From an uncultured Clostridia bacterium (GTDB lineage Bacteria; Bacillota; Clostridia; Oscillospirales; Acutalibacteraceae): DNA of 34,478 bases. Below, in pieces: positions 23,047 through 31,484 of the stretch. The DNA is taken from NCBI GenBank assembly GCA_937916395.1, contig CALFTN010000011.1, positions 1 through 34,478 on the forward strand. Reading direction: 5' to 3'. A program made the position numbers and the translations under genes. Below the pieces are notes generated by a model, which saw only the letters and a program-made list of their open reading frames with translations, did not search any database and was not told the origin of the DNA. Numbering within the stretch: the stretch's first letter is position 1; every line of letters begins with the position of its first letter.

Positions 23047-23286
23047 TTATACAGCAGCGCATTTTACTAAAAGTACAATAGCGGCTATAACAAGACCTAA
23101 TGGTAAAAGAAGTATTGCACCGCCTGCAACAAAGAGAAGCACAACTAAAAGTGGTAATGCGATTGTGAACAAAATTACAGCGATTATTTTTGCAACACCC
23201 CAGGTTAATTTAAATGCTAATTTAATAGCGTAAAAGAAAAGTACAAGAGTTAATATGCTTATTATAATTTCTAACATTTTCTTCAC
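23047..23286 (-). CDS. small integral membrane protein, 79 aa
   Basis: I do not recognise a family. Almost the whole protein is hydrophobic: one segment at about residues 5-28 (IIISILTLVLFFYAIKLAF) and one or two more between 33 and 75 (IIAVILFTIALPLLVVLLFV, then GGAILLLPLGLVIAAIVLLV). It has only a few lysines and no long loops. A strong AAAGGAGTG site, its own promoter, a leader hairpin and a terminator argue that it is expressed. It could be a phage-shock-like or stress membrane protein, but nothing in the sequence shows this. Confidence 0.7.
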   Translation of the reverse strand: MKKMLEIIISILTLVLFFYAIKLAFKLTWGVAKIIAVILFTIALPLLVVLLFVAGGAILLLPLGLVIAAIVLLVKCAAV

Positions 23287-23323
23287 TCCTTTATAGTTAA
23301 GAAATTTTTATTTGTTTGTTTTC

Positions 23324-23341
23324 TGCAACTCCCTTGTTGCA
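23324..23341 (-). promoter_or_regulatory. leader hairpin upstream of the membrane protein
   Basis: TGCAAC and GTTGCA flank 6 bases, between the promoter and the ribosome site. It could be an mRNA stem or an operator. Confidence 0.35.
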
Positions 23342-23351
23342 TTTTTATAAT

Positions 23352-23381
23352 ATAATATTTTTAAAATAAAGTGAATTACAA
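23352..23381 (-). promoter_or_regulatory. promoter for the small membrane protein
   Basis: TTGTAA (23381-23376), an 18-base spacer and TATTAT (23357-23352) on the minus strand. Confidence 0.5.
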
Positions 23382-23429
23382 TAACTGCATATTTAAGTGC
23401 CAAAATATGACAATAAGTGCAAAAAATAA

Positions 23430-23456
23430 GAAATGCCTGAATTACTCAGACATTTC
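23430..23456 (-). terminator. terminator of the XRE gene at 23442
   Basis: GAAATGTCTGA and TCAGGCATTTC pair with one mismatch on the minus strand, followed by TTATTTTTT. The stem overlaps the final codons. Confidence 0.75.
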
Positions 23457-23948
23457 TTTGATTTTATTGTACTTCTCTAAATTAATTTTACCGTCTGCTA
23501 ACATTCTTTCAACCCATAACTGTAGGGTTTCAACCGTTATTGAAATTCGCTCTAATTCTTGCTGAATGAATACGAAGTCTTTTATTTCATCGTCATCAAT
23601 ATTGCCGTCAGCGGTTATTTCAATAAGCCTTTCTTGACTTTTTTTCATAGAATTAAGTGAAGAAAGCATCTCTAAAACAATCTGTGCTAAATCCTTCGTT
23701 TTAATTTCAGGAACATATTTCTGACCGATTTCGCACATTTTTGAACAGTAGTGATTGCAAAGCGACGGCTCCTTATAAATCTCTGAAAGTAAAACTACTT
23801 CTTCAGGATGAATATTAAATTTGCCATTTTCAATTCTTTCAAGTCTTTCGTAGGTTAAAACTTGATTTCTTTTACTTGCTTCGTCACAGACTTCTTCACG
23901 TGTTAAATCTAACTTTTTTCGTAATTCTTTATAAATTGTGTCAGCCAT
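23442..23948 (-). CDS. XRE-type regulator, 168 aa
   Basis: An N-terminal helix-turn-helix domain (residues 5-60, LRKKLDLTREEVCDEASKRN, then ERLERIENG) is followed by a short three-cysteine segment (C64, C68, C72 in CNHYCSKMCEIG). A long charged helical tail follows (about 80-165) that may form a coiled coil. I recall this layout from Clostridia regulators of unknown target. The cysteines could bind metal or sense redox state. The ribosome site is TTGGAG. It is divergent from the sugar transporter at 24072, whose expression it might control. Confidence 0.8.
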   Translation of the reverse strand: MADTIYKELRKKLDLTREEVCDEASKRNQVLTYERLERIENGKFNIHPEEVVLLSEIYKEPSLCNHYCSKMCEIGQKYVPEIKTKDLAQIVLEMLSSLNSMKKSQERLIEITADGNIDDDEIKDFVFIQQELERISITVETLQLWVERMLADGKINLEKYNKIKEMSE

Positions 23949-23978
23949 TTTCTTTCTCCAATAAATTAATGTAGTTTA

Positions 23979-24007
23979 ATAATAGCATTAATCATTAAAT
24001 AAAGCAA
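23979..24007 (-). promoter_or_regulatory. promoter for the 168-aa XRE regulator
   Basis: TTGCTT (24007-24002), a 17-base spacer and TATTAT (23984-23979) on the minus strand. The -35 box is 7 bases from that of the divergent transporter promoter. Confidence 0.6.
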
Positions 24008-24013
24008 TATTTA

Positions 24014-24042
24014 TTGACATTCACTACATAAAATATTAAAAT
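24014..24042 (+). promoter_or_regulatory. promoter for the GPH transporter
   Basis: TTGACA (24014-24019), a 17-base spacer and TAAAAT (24037-24042), with start of transcription near 24049. Confidence 0.75.
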
Positions 24043-24071
24043 TAAATCATAATTTAAAAGTGGGTGAATTT

Positions 24072-26219
24072 ATGGCAGCACTAATAGAAAAAGCAAAATC
24101 TACAATAGGTTTAGCCAAAAAATACTGGCACGAGCCACCGAAAGGAAATTATATTTCATATAAAGAAATTGCATCATTAAGTGGAGCTGGTTTTGGTGTT
24201 TATTGGGCAACACTTTTGCCTATGGCTATAGCACTTAATGCCTCTAATTTTTTAGTAGGTGCGTGTATTGGTCTTAAACCAATGGATTTGCAGATAATGC
24301 TCAATATTGCAAATATAATCGGCATTCCTTTAGGAATTTTTCGTAGTTGGTATTACGACAACCATAAATTAAAGGGCGGTAAATTCCTGCCTTTTATACA
24401 AATGTCAGTAGTACCAATGGTTCTTGTTTCTGCAATTTTTGTGTGGTTGCCGTATGAAAGCTTCAGTTATATTTTAAAAGCAATTGTTGTAGAAATTATG
24501 TATCTGCTTTTAAATGTGTTCTTATGTTTTTATAATGAAAGCTATACATATTTTCAGCAGATTATAACCCCTGATGCTCAGGAACGAACTAATGTAATGA
24601 GTATTTCTCAGGTTATTTATTCATTAGCCCCAACAATTACAAACTTGTTTATTCCATTGCTTGCAGTTCTTACTGGTGGACTTAATAATATCTGGACTTA
24701 TAGAATTATTTACCCTATATTTACTGTAATAGGTATGTTTATAAGCCTAATTTTCTTTTCAAAGGTTAAAGAACGACTTGTTTTACCTAAGAAAAAATTG
24801 GAACCAGTAAGAATGTTTGATGCTATAAGAGAAGTAGCAAAAAATAAATATTACTGGATTATTCAGTCAGCAAACTGGGTAGTATTTTTAGAATCAGGCT
24901 ACGGCGTGGTTTTGGGGTGGTCTTTTGTTTATGCCTTTGGGGGTAAATATCAGGCGTCGCTCGGTATTGCTAATACAGTCATAGGTAATGCGGCACTTTG
25001 GTCAATGCTTTTAGCACCAATAGTAATTAAAAAGATTGGTAAACGAAATCTTTTAATTACAGCTAACGCAATAAACGTTTTCGTGCTTTTAGCACTTTAT
25101 TTTGTTTATGAAAATCTTTTGCTTATTTGCGTTATATGGTATATAAATACTTTCATAAACACATTCTGGAATATAGTTCAGCACAATATTAATGCAGATA
25201 TGCGAGATTATCATCAATGGAAAACTGGCGTGAGGGTAGATGGTCTTTTTGGCCCACTTGGTATGATTGGTACTGTTATAGGCTTTTTTACAGGTATGGT
25301 TTATCCTGCAGTCTATGAAAAAATGGGACTTTTAGAAGATTATAATGTGCTCTACGATGATAATATAAGAAATAATCTTTTTGAGGTTTTAATTCTTCTT
25401 TCTGCACTTGGCGCTTTTCTTAACCTTATTCCATTCTGTTTCTATGACCTTACCGAAAATAAGCACAAGGCGTACGTCGGTGTGCTTAAAATACGTGCAA
25501 TGTTTGAAAATTATTCCTTAGGTGTTTTAGAGGATGAGGAATTAAAAGACGTAATGGCTATAATTTTGCAGGCTAAAGAGCTTTTTGGAAAAGAAAAGCT
25601 TCCGCTTGATAAGTCGGAGTTGAAATCCGCAAGAAAAATGAGTAAAAAATCTCAGGACGAAAAACTTTTGAGAAAGCAGGCAATTAAAAGTGCAAAGAAA
25701 AAGCTTGCCGAAATAAAAGAAACTAATCTTGCTATAGAAAGAGCTTCAATAATAATTGAGGATTTAGAGAAATTTACAACCGAAGCGGGTAAAAGGCGAG
25801 TTTTAAATGCAAAAGAGGATTTTGCTAAGGGTGAAGGTTTTGTTTTTGAGGATGCTAAAAATCAGTTGAAAGTAGCAAAAAAACTTCATCGTGGTACAAA
25901 AGAAGAAAAAGAAATTCGTGCTAATGAAATCAAACGTGCTAAAGCAAAAAAAGAAGCTCTTTCGCTTGTGAAAAAATATGGTAAAGAAAATATAAAAGAA
26001 CCAAATACTTTTGAAAAAGAAGAAATTTTAAATAGAGAAACTAAAAATTTCAAGGAGAGTATGAAGCAGAGAAGAGATTTAAGAGCTTACCTTAAAAAAG
26101 AGTCAATTTATTTAAGAGTTACAAAGCCTTATAGAGAAGCAGATAATTTAATTGAACAATCTCGAAATTATACTCATTATGAAGAATTAGTTGAAAAATA
26201 CAAGACTTTAGCTATATAA
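24072..26219 (+). CDS. GPH/MFS sugar transporter with long charged C-terminal tail
   Basis: This is a cation-coupled transporter of the glycoside-pentoside-hexuronide branch of the major facilitator family, with about 12 membrane segments between residues 30 and 460. Family-like blocks include QVIYSLAPTITNLFIPLL and DMRDYHQWKTGVRVDGLFG. From about 467 to 715 runs a lysine/glutamate-rich helical tail, about 250 residues, which GPH porters such as MelB lack. It may form coiled coils and bind a partner or regulate transport. The ATG at 24072 is chosen over the in-frame GTG at 24060 because GGGTGA lies just before it. The substrate is unknown; neighbouring glycosidases suggest oligosaccharides. 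An XRE regulator is divergent. Confidence 0.85.
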   Translation: MAALIEKAKSTIGLAKKYWHEPPKGNYISYKEIASLSGAGFGVYWATLLPMAIALNASNFLVGACIGLKPMDLQIMLNIANIIGIPLGIFRSWYYDNHKLKGGKFLPFIQMSVVPMVLVSAIFVWLPYESFSYILKAIVVEIMYLLLNVFLCFYNESYTYFQQIITPDAQERTNVMSISQVIYSLAPTITNLFIPLLAVLTGGLNNIWTYRIIYPIFTVIGMFISLIFFSKVKERLVLPKKKLEPVRMFDAIREVAKNKYYWIIQSANWVVFLESGYGVVLGWSFVYAFGGKYQASLGIANTVIGNAALWSMLLAPIVIKKIGKRNLLITANAINVFVLLALYFVYENLLLICVIWYINTFINTFWNIVQHNINADMRDYHQWKTGVRVDGLFGPLGMIGTVIGFFTGMVYPAVYEKMGLLEDYNVLYDDNIRNNLFEVLILLSALGAFLNLIPFCFYDLTENKHKAYVGVLKIRAMFENYSLGVLEDEELKDVMAIILQAKELFGKEKLPLDKSELKSARKMSKKSQDEKLLRKQAIKSAKKKLAEIKETNLAIERASIIIEDLEKFTTEAGKRRVLNAKEDFAKGEGFVFEDAKNQLKVAKKLHRGTKEEKEIRANEIKRAKAKKEALSLVKKYGKENIKEPNTFEKEEILNRETKNFKESMKQRRDLRAYLKKESIYLRVTKPYREADNLIEQSRNYTHYEELVEKYKTLAI

Positions 26220-26224
26220 AAATT

Positions 26225-26256
26225 CCCACAGAGTTTTCTGACTCTGTGGGCTTTTT
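26225..26256. terminator. intrinsic terminator after the transporter
   Basis: CCCACAGAGT (26225-26234) and ACTCTGTGGG (26241-26250) form a perfect 10-bp stem, followed by CTTTTT. It lies between convergent genes. Confidence 0.88.
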
Positions 26257-27419
26257 CATATCTGCTCTAACATATATTGTTTTACATCTTCTAACTTGCT
26301 TTTTTTCCAGTCGCCATTTTCCGCCTTTTCAGCGAGTGGGCAGATTATATAAAAATCAAGCGTTTCACCAGGCACCCTGCCTGTTCTTAATGGTTCTTTA
26401 AAATGCTCCTGCCATTCTTTTTCGGTAGCATTTTTAAAATGGTCAGGGTTTAAATAGGTCATTTGCCTTTTTGTTGCAGAAACTAAAACCTTCGCAGAAA
26501 GTGGTGCTAATAAATTGTATTCCTCTTCATTAACATCAACAAAAATTCTTGGTAATTCTGCTTTTACAATGTGCTCATCACCTCGTTCAATTTTTAACCC
26601 CATTGGTTCAAAAGTGAACTCATTTTCTGTAAAATTCAGTTTAATTAAAAGACCAAGCTCGGTGTTGAACTGTGAGCGCTGGTAGTCGGTGTCAAAAATA
26701 AAGTTACCTAAAGAATAAAAAATTATTTTATCACCAACAGTTTCATAGTTCATTGGCACGTGTGGATGATGTGCTACAACAATGTCTGCGCCCATCTCTA
26801 AAAATTTGTGATAACGCTCTCTTGTGTAGGGAGACGGTAATGGTGTGAATTCTTCACCAGCGTGAGCCACAACAATACACCAACGGCATTTTGATTTTAT
26901 TTCATTAATTGAATTCTGAATAGCTTCTAAATCGCTCCAACTATAACACCCGGGGGTGTTTTCGTCAGCTTTTCTGCAAGCACGTTGGTAGCCAACGCCA
27001 AACATACCAATTCCACCAGCTTCATCTAAAATAACAGGCTTTCTTGCTTCCTCAATATTCATTCCGGCACCAATAGTCTGTGCGTTTTCTTGCTTTGCGA
27101 ATTCAAGAGTTCTTTTGATGCCGTATTTTTTGGCATCCATAATATGATTATTGCAGATGTTCCATATATCAGCATTCATATTTCTTAAAACCTTTAAAGC
27201 TTTTGGGTCAATTGTGTGTAAAAGCTGCCCTACACCGTCTTGAGTAGTGTTTTGTTCTACTTCTGCAACAGGACCTTCAACATTAGCTATAACATGGTCT
27301 GCACTGTGAAGAAAATCTAAAACTTCTTTTGAAATTAAATTTTCATCATCCCATTTGCCGTACATATATCTGTCAAAACCGATATCACCGGTAAAAACTA
27401 AAGATGTTTTTTCTTTCAT
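26256..27419 (-). CDS. CapA-family metallophosphoesterase-like protein
   Basis: This 387-aa protein belongs to the CapA/YwtB/PgsA family, linked to poly-gamma-glutamate or capsule handling. Its fold is that of calcineurin-type phosphoesterases. Conserved blocks are FTGDIGFDR (D12), NVEGP (46-50), NNH (90-92), HAGEE (H186) and HHPHVP (217-222), followed by YSLGNFIFD. It lacks the N-terminal membrane anchor of CapA/PgsA, so a cytoplasmic hydrolase is more likely. It overlaps the preceding esterase gene by 4 bases (ATGA), which means coupled translation and probably a shared substrate. The real reaction of this subgroup is not established. Confidence 0.85.
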   Translation of the reverse strand: MKEKTSLVFTGDIGFDRYMYGKWDDENLISKEVLDFLHSADHVIANVEGPVAEVEQNTTQDGVGQLLHTIDPKALKVLRNMNADIWNICNNHIMDAKKYGIKRTLEFAKQENAQTIGAGMNIEEARKPVILDEAGGIGMFGVGYQRACRKADENTPGCYSWSDLEAIQNSINEIKSKCRWCIVVAHAGEEFTPLPSPYTRERYHKFLEMGADIVVAHHPHVPMNYETVGDKIIFYSLGNFIFDTDYQRSQFNTELGLLIKLNFTENEFTFEPMGLKIERGDEHIVKAELPRIFVDVNEEEYNLLAPLSAKVLVSATKRQMTYLNPDHFKNATEKEWQEHFKEPLRTGRVPGETLDFYIICPLAEKAENGDWKKSKLEDVKQYMLEQI

Positions 27420-28045
27420 AATATTTCCTCTATTGCTTTTTGTAATTCTTCTTTAATTATCTGGTGACCAGCAGAGGTCGGGTGAATTCCGTCAACGCTC
27501 CAGTATCTTGTGTCACCATCAGAAGAAGCTTTGTCAAATTCTGCCTGGAGTGGTACAAATCTGAGAGAGAATTGTTCAGCAACCTGTTTTGAAACTTCTG
27601 CAAGCTTTCTTACTTCGCAGTTGAATTGTTCCCATAATTCAGTAGTGGCAGTTCCTTTTAAAACGAATGGTTCTAAAATTATAATTTTAATTTCTGGTAA
27701 GGCTTCTTTAATTTCTTCAATCAGCATACTATAAATTTTACTGAATTTTTCTGGTGTAACCCCACAGCCCTGTGTAAGCTCGTGTGAAACATCATTAACG
27801 CCTATAAGAATTGACATGAAATAAGGCTTTATGTTTATTATATCTTCTTTAATTCTTGCATAAACATCAGTAATTCTGTCACCGCTTTTACCACGGTTTA
27901 TAAATTTAACTTCACCTTTTTTGTTTTTTTCAATGTCAGAAGCTAAAAGAAACGCATAGCCACAGCCTAAGCTGAAATTGTCAACGCTTTCATCATCTCT
28001 GTTAGCATCTGTAATAGAATCGCCCTGAAATAAGAATATTTTCAT
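27416..28045 (-). CDS. SGNH/GDSL-family esterase
   Basis: This 209-aa hydrolase has the four SGNH blocks: S10 in FQGDSITDA, G52 in NRGKSGDRITD, N84 in IGVNDVSHE, and D185/H188 in SVDGIHPTSAGH. There is no signal peptide, so it acts in the cytoplasm, perhaps removing acetyl groups from sugars such as xylo-oligosaccharides. Many relatives are annotated as acetylxylan esterases, but substrate cannot be read from sequence. It is first in a two-gene operon with the CapA-like gene, behind a TTGAAA-17-TAAAAT promoter. CGGTGATG precedes the ATG. Confidence 0.88.
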   Translation of the reverse strand: MKIFLFQGDSITDANRDDESVDNFSLGCGYAFLLASDIEKNKKGEVKFINRGKSGDRITDVYARIKEDIINIKPYFMSILIGVNDVSHELTQGCGVTPEKFSKIYSMLIEEIKEALPEIKIIILEPFVLKGTATTELWEQFNCEVRKLAEVSKQVAEQFSLRFVPLQAEFDKASSDGDTRYWSVDGIHPTSAGHQIIKEELQKAIEEIL

Positions 28046-28063
28046 TTTGCATCACCGAAAATT

Positions 28064-28092
28064 ATTTTAACACATAATATGTTTCTTTTCAA
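28064..28092 (-). promoter_or_regulatory. promoter for the esterase/CapA-like operon
   Basis: TTGAAA (28092-28087), a 17-base spacer and TAAAAT (28069-28064) on the minus strand. Confidence 0.65.
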
Positions 28093-28100
28093 TATTACAC

Positions 28101-28130
28101 TTGTAAATGAGTACAGATTAGTGTTATATT
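28101..28130 (+). promoter_or_regulatory. promoter for the C-S lyase gene
   Basis: TTGTAA (28101-28106), an 18-base spacer and TATATT (28125-28130), 27 bases before the ATG. Confidence 0.55.
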
Positions 28131-28157
28131 AGTAATATAATTCACGGAGGTATTTTT

Positions 28158-29324
28158 ATGTTTGATTTTTCTTTTTTTGATGAGGTACACGACAGAACAC
28201 AGTCAAGTGCAATAAAATATAAAAACTTGCCAGATGCAGAAAATACACCTGTAATTCCTATGTGGATTGCAGATATGGATTTTAAATCTGCACCAGCAAT
28301 TACAGAAGCACTTAAAAGAACTGCTGAGCACGGAATTTATGGCTACGGTGATACTGACGATGAATATTACAAATTACTTATTGATTGGTATTCCCACAGA
28401 ATGGGCTGGAAAATAGAAAAGGAAGAAATTCTTACAATGCCAGGTGTTATGTTTGGCGTTACTATGGCTATTCGTGCACTCACAAAAGAAAATGATGCAG
28501 TTTTAATTTGTCAGCCTGTTTATTATCCATTTAAGAATGTTGTTGTAAACAATAACAGAAAGCTTGTTGTAAATGAACTTGTTTTAAATAACGGCAGATA
28601 TGAAATTGACTTCAATGATTTTGAAGAAAAAATAATGAAAGAAAACGTAAAAGTATTTTTATTCTGTTCACCGCATAACCCAGTAGCGAGAGTGTGGGAA
28701 AAAGAAGAATTAGAAAAAATAGCAGAAATATGCTTAAAACATAACGTTTATATAATTTCAGACGAAATTCATTCAGACTTTATTTTTGCGGGCAGTAAGC
28801 ATACACCAATTTCTACACTTTCTAAAGAAGTTAAAATGAAAACAGTAACTTGCGTTGCACCATCAAAAACATTTAATATTGCAGGGCTTCAGGCTTCTCA
28901 TATTATTATTTCTGACAGTGAATTGCGAGAGAAAATATTAAAAGAACGCCTTGCGACTTGCTATCACGAATTAAATATTATGTCTATAGAAGCTGTAAAG
29001 GCTGCTTATAAAGAGTCAGAAGAGTGGCTTATGGGCTTTCTTAAATATATACAGAGAAATGCAGAAATTTTAAAAGATGCGTTCCCTGAAGATTGCAAAA
29101 TAACAGCAATAAATATGGAGGGTACTTATCTTGCTTGGCTTGATTGCAGAAAATTAAACCTTTCAGCTGAAGAGTTAGGAGATTTATTTCTTAAAAAAGC
29201 AGGCGTATGGCTCCATAATGGTGCAACCTTTGGTGAATGTGGAAAAGGCTTTATGAGAATGAACATTGCTTGCCCTACATCTGTATTAGAAGAAGCAATA
29301 AGTAGAATTAAGAGTGTGTTGTAA
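28158..29324 (+). CDS. PatB/MalY-type PLP-dependent C-S lyase
   Basis: This is a fold-type I PLP enzyme of the MalY/PatB group. It cleaves cystathionine or related C-S bonds to pyruvate, ammonia and a thiol. Typical blocks are IPMWIADMDFKSAP (about 33-46), YGYGDTDDEYY, the PLP-phosphate region with K237 in APSKTFNIAGLQ as the Schiff-base lysine, SDEIHSDF, and the C-terminal arginine near FMRMNIACP. The normally conserved NPxGRVW reads NPVARVW. Length is 388 aa, normal. CGGAGG precedes the ATG. Three small hydrolase-like genes follow closely on the same strand, so it may head an operon. Confidence 0.9.
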   Translation: MFDFSFFDEVHDRTQSSAIKYKNLPDAENTPVIPMWIADMDFKSAPAITEALKRTAEHGIYGYGDTDDEYYKLLIDWYSHRMGWKIEKEEILTMPGVMFGVTMAIRALTKENDAVLICQPVYYPFKNVVVNNNRKLVVNELVLNNGRYEIDFNDFEEKIMKENVKVFLFCSPHNPVARVWEKEELEKIAEICLKHNVYIISDEIHSDFIFAGSKHTPISTLSKEVKMKTVTCVAPSKTFNIAGLQASHIIISDSELREKILKERLATCYHELNIMSIEAVKAAYKESEEWLMGFLKYIQRNAEILKDAFPEDCKITAINMEGTYLAWLDCRKLNLSAEELGDLFLKKAGVWLHNGATFGECGKGFMRMNIACPTSVLEEAISRIKSVL

Positions 29325-29352
29325 TGATATTAGTTGAAAAGGAATTTACAAA

Positions 29353-29925
29353 ATGAAACTAATATTATCGTCTTGTGATTTCAGAAATGAAAAGTCGCAA
29401 AAAGTTATTATGGATAATCTGCCTTGTTCAATAGGCAAGTGTAAACTTCTTTTTATACCTAATGAAAAAGCGACGGCAGAAGCTATCTTGAGTGATTTAT
29501 ATTATTCAAGAATGCAAGAATTTGGATTCAAGAAAGAAAATGTTTATGTATTTGATCATAGCAAACCTGATGAATTCAGAAACCTTGATATTGATGTTCT
29601 TTACATAAGCGGTGGTAATACTTTTGGTACACTTGATAAAATCAGAAAATGTAGGTTTGATAAAGATATAATTAATTATGTTAAATCAGGTATTGTTTAT
29701 ATCGGAGGTAGTGCTGGTGCTCACATTGCTTCAAAAGATATTAAACATGTCGAAAAATACGATGAAAACAATGTAGGTATAACCGATTATTCTGGTTTAG
29801 GTTTGTTCAATGGAATTCTTATCTGTCATTATACAGATGAACGAAAGGCAGATTTTGCGAGATTATCAGTAAGTGGTGAATATAAAGTGTTTGCTTTGAG
29901 GGATGAGGACTCTCTTGTGTTATAA
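29353..29925 (+). CDS. peptidase E-like (S51) protein, short form
   Basis: This 190-aa member of the S51/class I amidotransferase-like fold has the nucleophile elbow GGSAGAH (S120), the loop YISGGNTFG and H159 in CHYTDE, with D145 as possible third member. PepE of enterobacteria hydrolyses Asp-X dipeptides; whether this one does is unknown. It ends just after FALRDEDSLVL, where relatives usually add a further strand, so it is slightly short. It starts 28 bp after the lyase with an AAAAGGA site. A second S51 paralogue follows 26 bp downstream. Confidence 0.8.
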   Translation: MKLILSSCDFRNEKSQKVIMDNLPCSIGKCKLLFIPNEKATAEAILSDLYYSRMQEFGFKKENVYVFDHSKPDEFRNLDIDVLYISGGNTFGTLDKIRKCRFDKDIINYVKSGIVYIGGSAGAHIASKDIKHVEKYDENNVGITDYSGLGLFNGILICHYTDERKADFARLSVSGEYKVFALRDEDSLVL

Positions 29926-29951
29926 ATTACAAAACCGAAAGTGTGAAATAA

Positions 29952-30740
29952 ATGAGTAGAAAAATAGTTGCAATAGGTGGTGGCGAGAACGGAAGAAAGC
30001 GTTCAAACGGAACACGCCATCCATACGAGCTTGAAAATCAGGATAAAGAAATAATAAGACTTACAGGTAAAGAACACCCTAACTTTCTTTTGATTGCACA
30101 TGCTCAACCATTAGAAAGACAAGAAAGTTATTTTCAGGTAATGGTAGATATTTATGGCGAGATGTACGGTTGTTCTTGTAAAGATTTAAAAAGCAATCAA
30201 TTAACTGATACCGAACTTGTGAAAAATCTTGTTGATTGGGCAGACATCATATTTGAGGGTGGCGGAAATACCCTTGATATGATAAAGCTTTGGAAAGAAA
30301 CAGGCTTTGATGAAATTTTGAAACAAGCATGGATTGATGGCAAGGTAATGTGTGGTGTTTCTGCTGGTGCTAATTGTTGGTTTAAAGAATGCTCTTCAGA
30401 CTCACTTAAAATAAAATTTGGTGATGACCAACCCTTAATTGGTGTGGATTGTTTGGGTTTGGTAGATGGTTTATTTGTACCTCATTGTGATGAAAAGGGC
30501 AGACGCGATAATGTAAAGGAATTGTTGAAAACAAGTGAGCAAGTTGGTCTTTCGATGTCAAATTGTACTGCACTTGAAATTGTCGATGATGAATACAGAT
30601 TGATTACAAGTGATGCATCATATCACGGAATTGAAGCATACGGATTAAAATCGTATTGGAAAGATAATGAATATATCGAAGAGTGTATTGATACATCGTT
30701 AGAATTTAAACCATTAAGCGAATTATTGGAAAAAGGATGA
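29952..30740 (+). CDS. peptidase E-like (S51) protein
   Basis: This is a 262-aa S51-family protein, different in sequence from the neighbour at 29353 but with the same plan. It has an N-terminal AIGGGENGR, the loop FEGGGNTLDMIKLWK (102-116), the nucleophile elbow GVSAGANCWF (S137) and H178 in PHCDEKG. Many relatives are labelled peptidase E. The substrate is unknown, probably small peptides in the cytoplasm. The ribosome site is poor (GAAAGTG), so translation may depend on the gene before. Its stop is 4 bp from the next ATG. Confidence 0.82.
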   Translation: MSRKIVAIGGGENGRKRSNGTRHPYELENQDKEIIRLTGKEHPNFLLIAHAQPLERQESYFQVMVDIYGEMYGCSCKDLKSNQLTDTELVKNLVDWADIIFEGGGNTLDMIKLWKETGFDEILKQAWIDGKVMCGVSAGANCWFKECSSDSLKIKFGDDQPLIGVDCLGLVDGLFVPHCDEKGRRDNVKELLKTSEQVGLSMSNCTALEIVDDEYRLITSDASYHGIEAYGLKSYWKDNEYIEECIDTSLEFKPLSELLEKG

Positions 30741-30744
30741 TAAT

Positions 30745-31425
30745 ATGACAGGCATAAGCATAGCAGCTAAAAGAGAGTGGAATGCTGTTTTAGATAAATT
30801 TCAAGTAAGCATAGATAGTTGCACAAAATACCCATTTGGTGAGTATTTTACTACTGAAATAAATGGCGAAAGTGTTGTTTTTTATAGATGTGGCGTTAGA
30901 AAAGTTAACAGTTCGGCGGCTACTCAATATATGATTGACCATTTTGATTTGAAGAAGATAATTGTTGTTGGAACTTGTGTCGGAATAGATTATAAATTTA
31001 AAACTTTAGATGTATTTATTCCAAATAAAGCAGTGCAATATGATTGTACTGTAAAAGAGCAGGAACCATTAATTAAAGATACCTTTACAGTAAACTTTAA
31101 TTTAGATTCATTAGGTTCTGATGTGTTGACTGGTACAATAGGCACTGCAGACAAAGCTGTTGTTATGTGGAAAGATTATTTAGAGTTAAAAGAAAATAAT
31201 ATAACTATAGCAGATACAGAATCAGCAGCAATAGCATATATTTGCAAAGCAAACAATGTTGAATGTATCATAATCAAAGGTATATCTGATTTCCCAACTA
31301 ATGAACAGGAAACATCAAACGAAGAACAATTGAATTCGTTTATAACAAACATTCCAATAATAATGAATAAAATTGTTGATGAATATTTACCACTTGCTTT
31401 AAAATCATCTGTAAAATACAATTAA
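30745..31425 (+). CDS. MTA/SAH nucleosidase-like purine nucleoside hydrolase
   Basis: This 226-aa protein belongs to the PNP/UDP phosphorylase superfamily and is closest in layout to 5'-methylthioadenosine/S-adenosylhomocysteine nucleosidases. It has VVGTCVGID (75-82), the ADTESAAIAYICK block (E159, the ribose-binding Glu of MESAA) and IIIKGISDFP (D182, the base-contacting Asp). ADTESAA replaces the usual xxMESAA, so specificity may differ. AAGGATG sits in the stop region of the preceding gene. It ends the run of four genes. A link to sulphur metabolism with the C-S lyase is possible. Confidence 0.75.
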   Translation: MTGISIAAKREWNAVLDKFQVSIDSCTKYPFGEYFTTEINGESVVFYRCGVRKVNSSAATQYMIDHFDLKKIIVVGTCVGIDYKFKTLDVFIPNKAVQYDCTVKEQEPLIKDTFTVNFNLDSLGSDVLTGTIGTADKAVVMWKDYLELKENNITIADTESAAIAYICKANNVECIIIKGISDFPTNEQETSNEEQLNSFITNIPIIMNKIVDEYLPLALKSSVKYN

Positions 31426-31432
31426 CGTGTAA

Positions 31433-31473
31433 AACCCAAGAGGCTTGAATCATTGATTCAAGCCTCTTGGGTT
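31433..31473. terminator. long bidirectional hairpin terminator
   Basis: AACCCAAGAGGCTTGAAT and ATTCAAGCCTCTTGGGTT form a perfect 18-bp stem with a 5-base loop, between convergent genes. Confidence 0.88.
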
Positions 31474-31484
31474 TATAAGCATTA

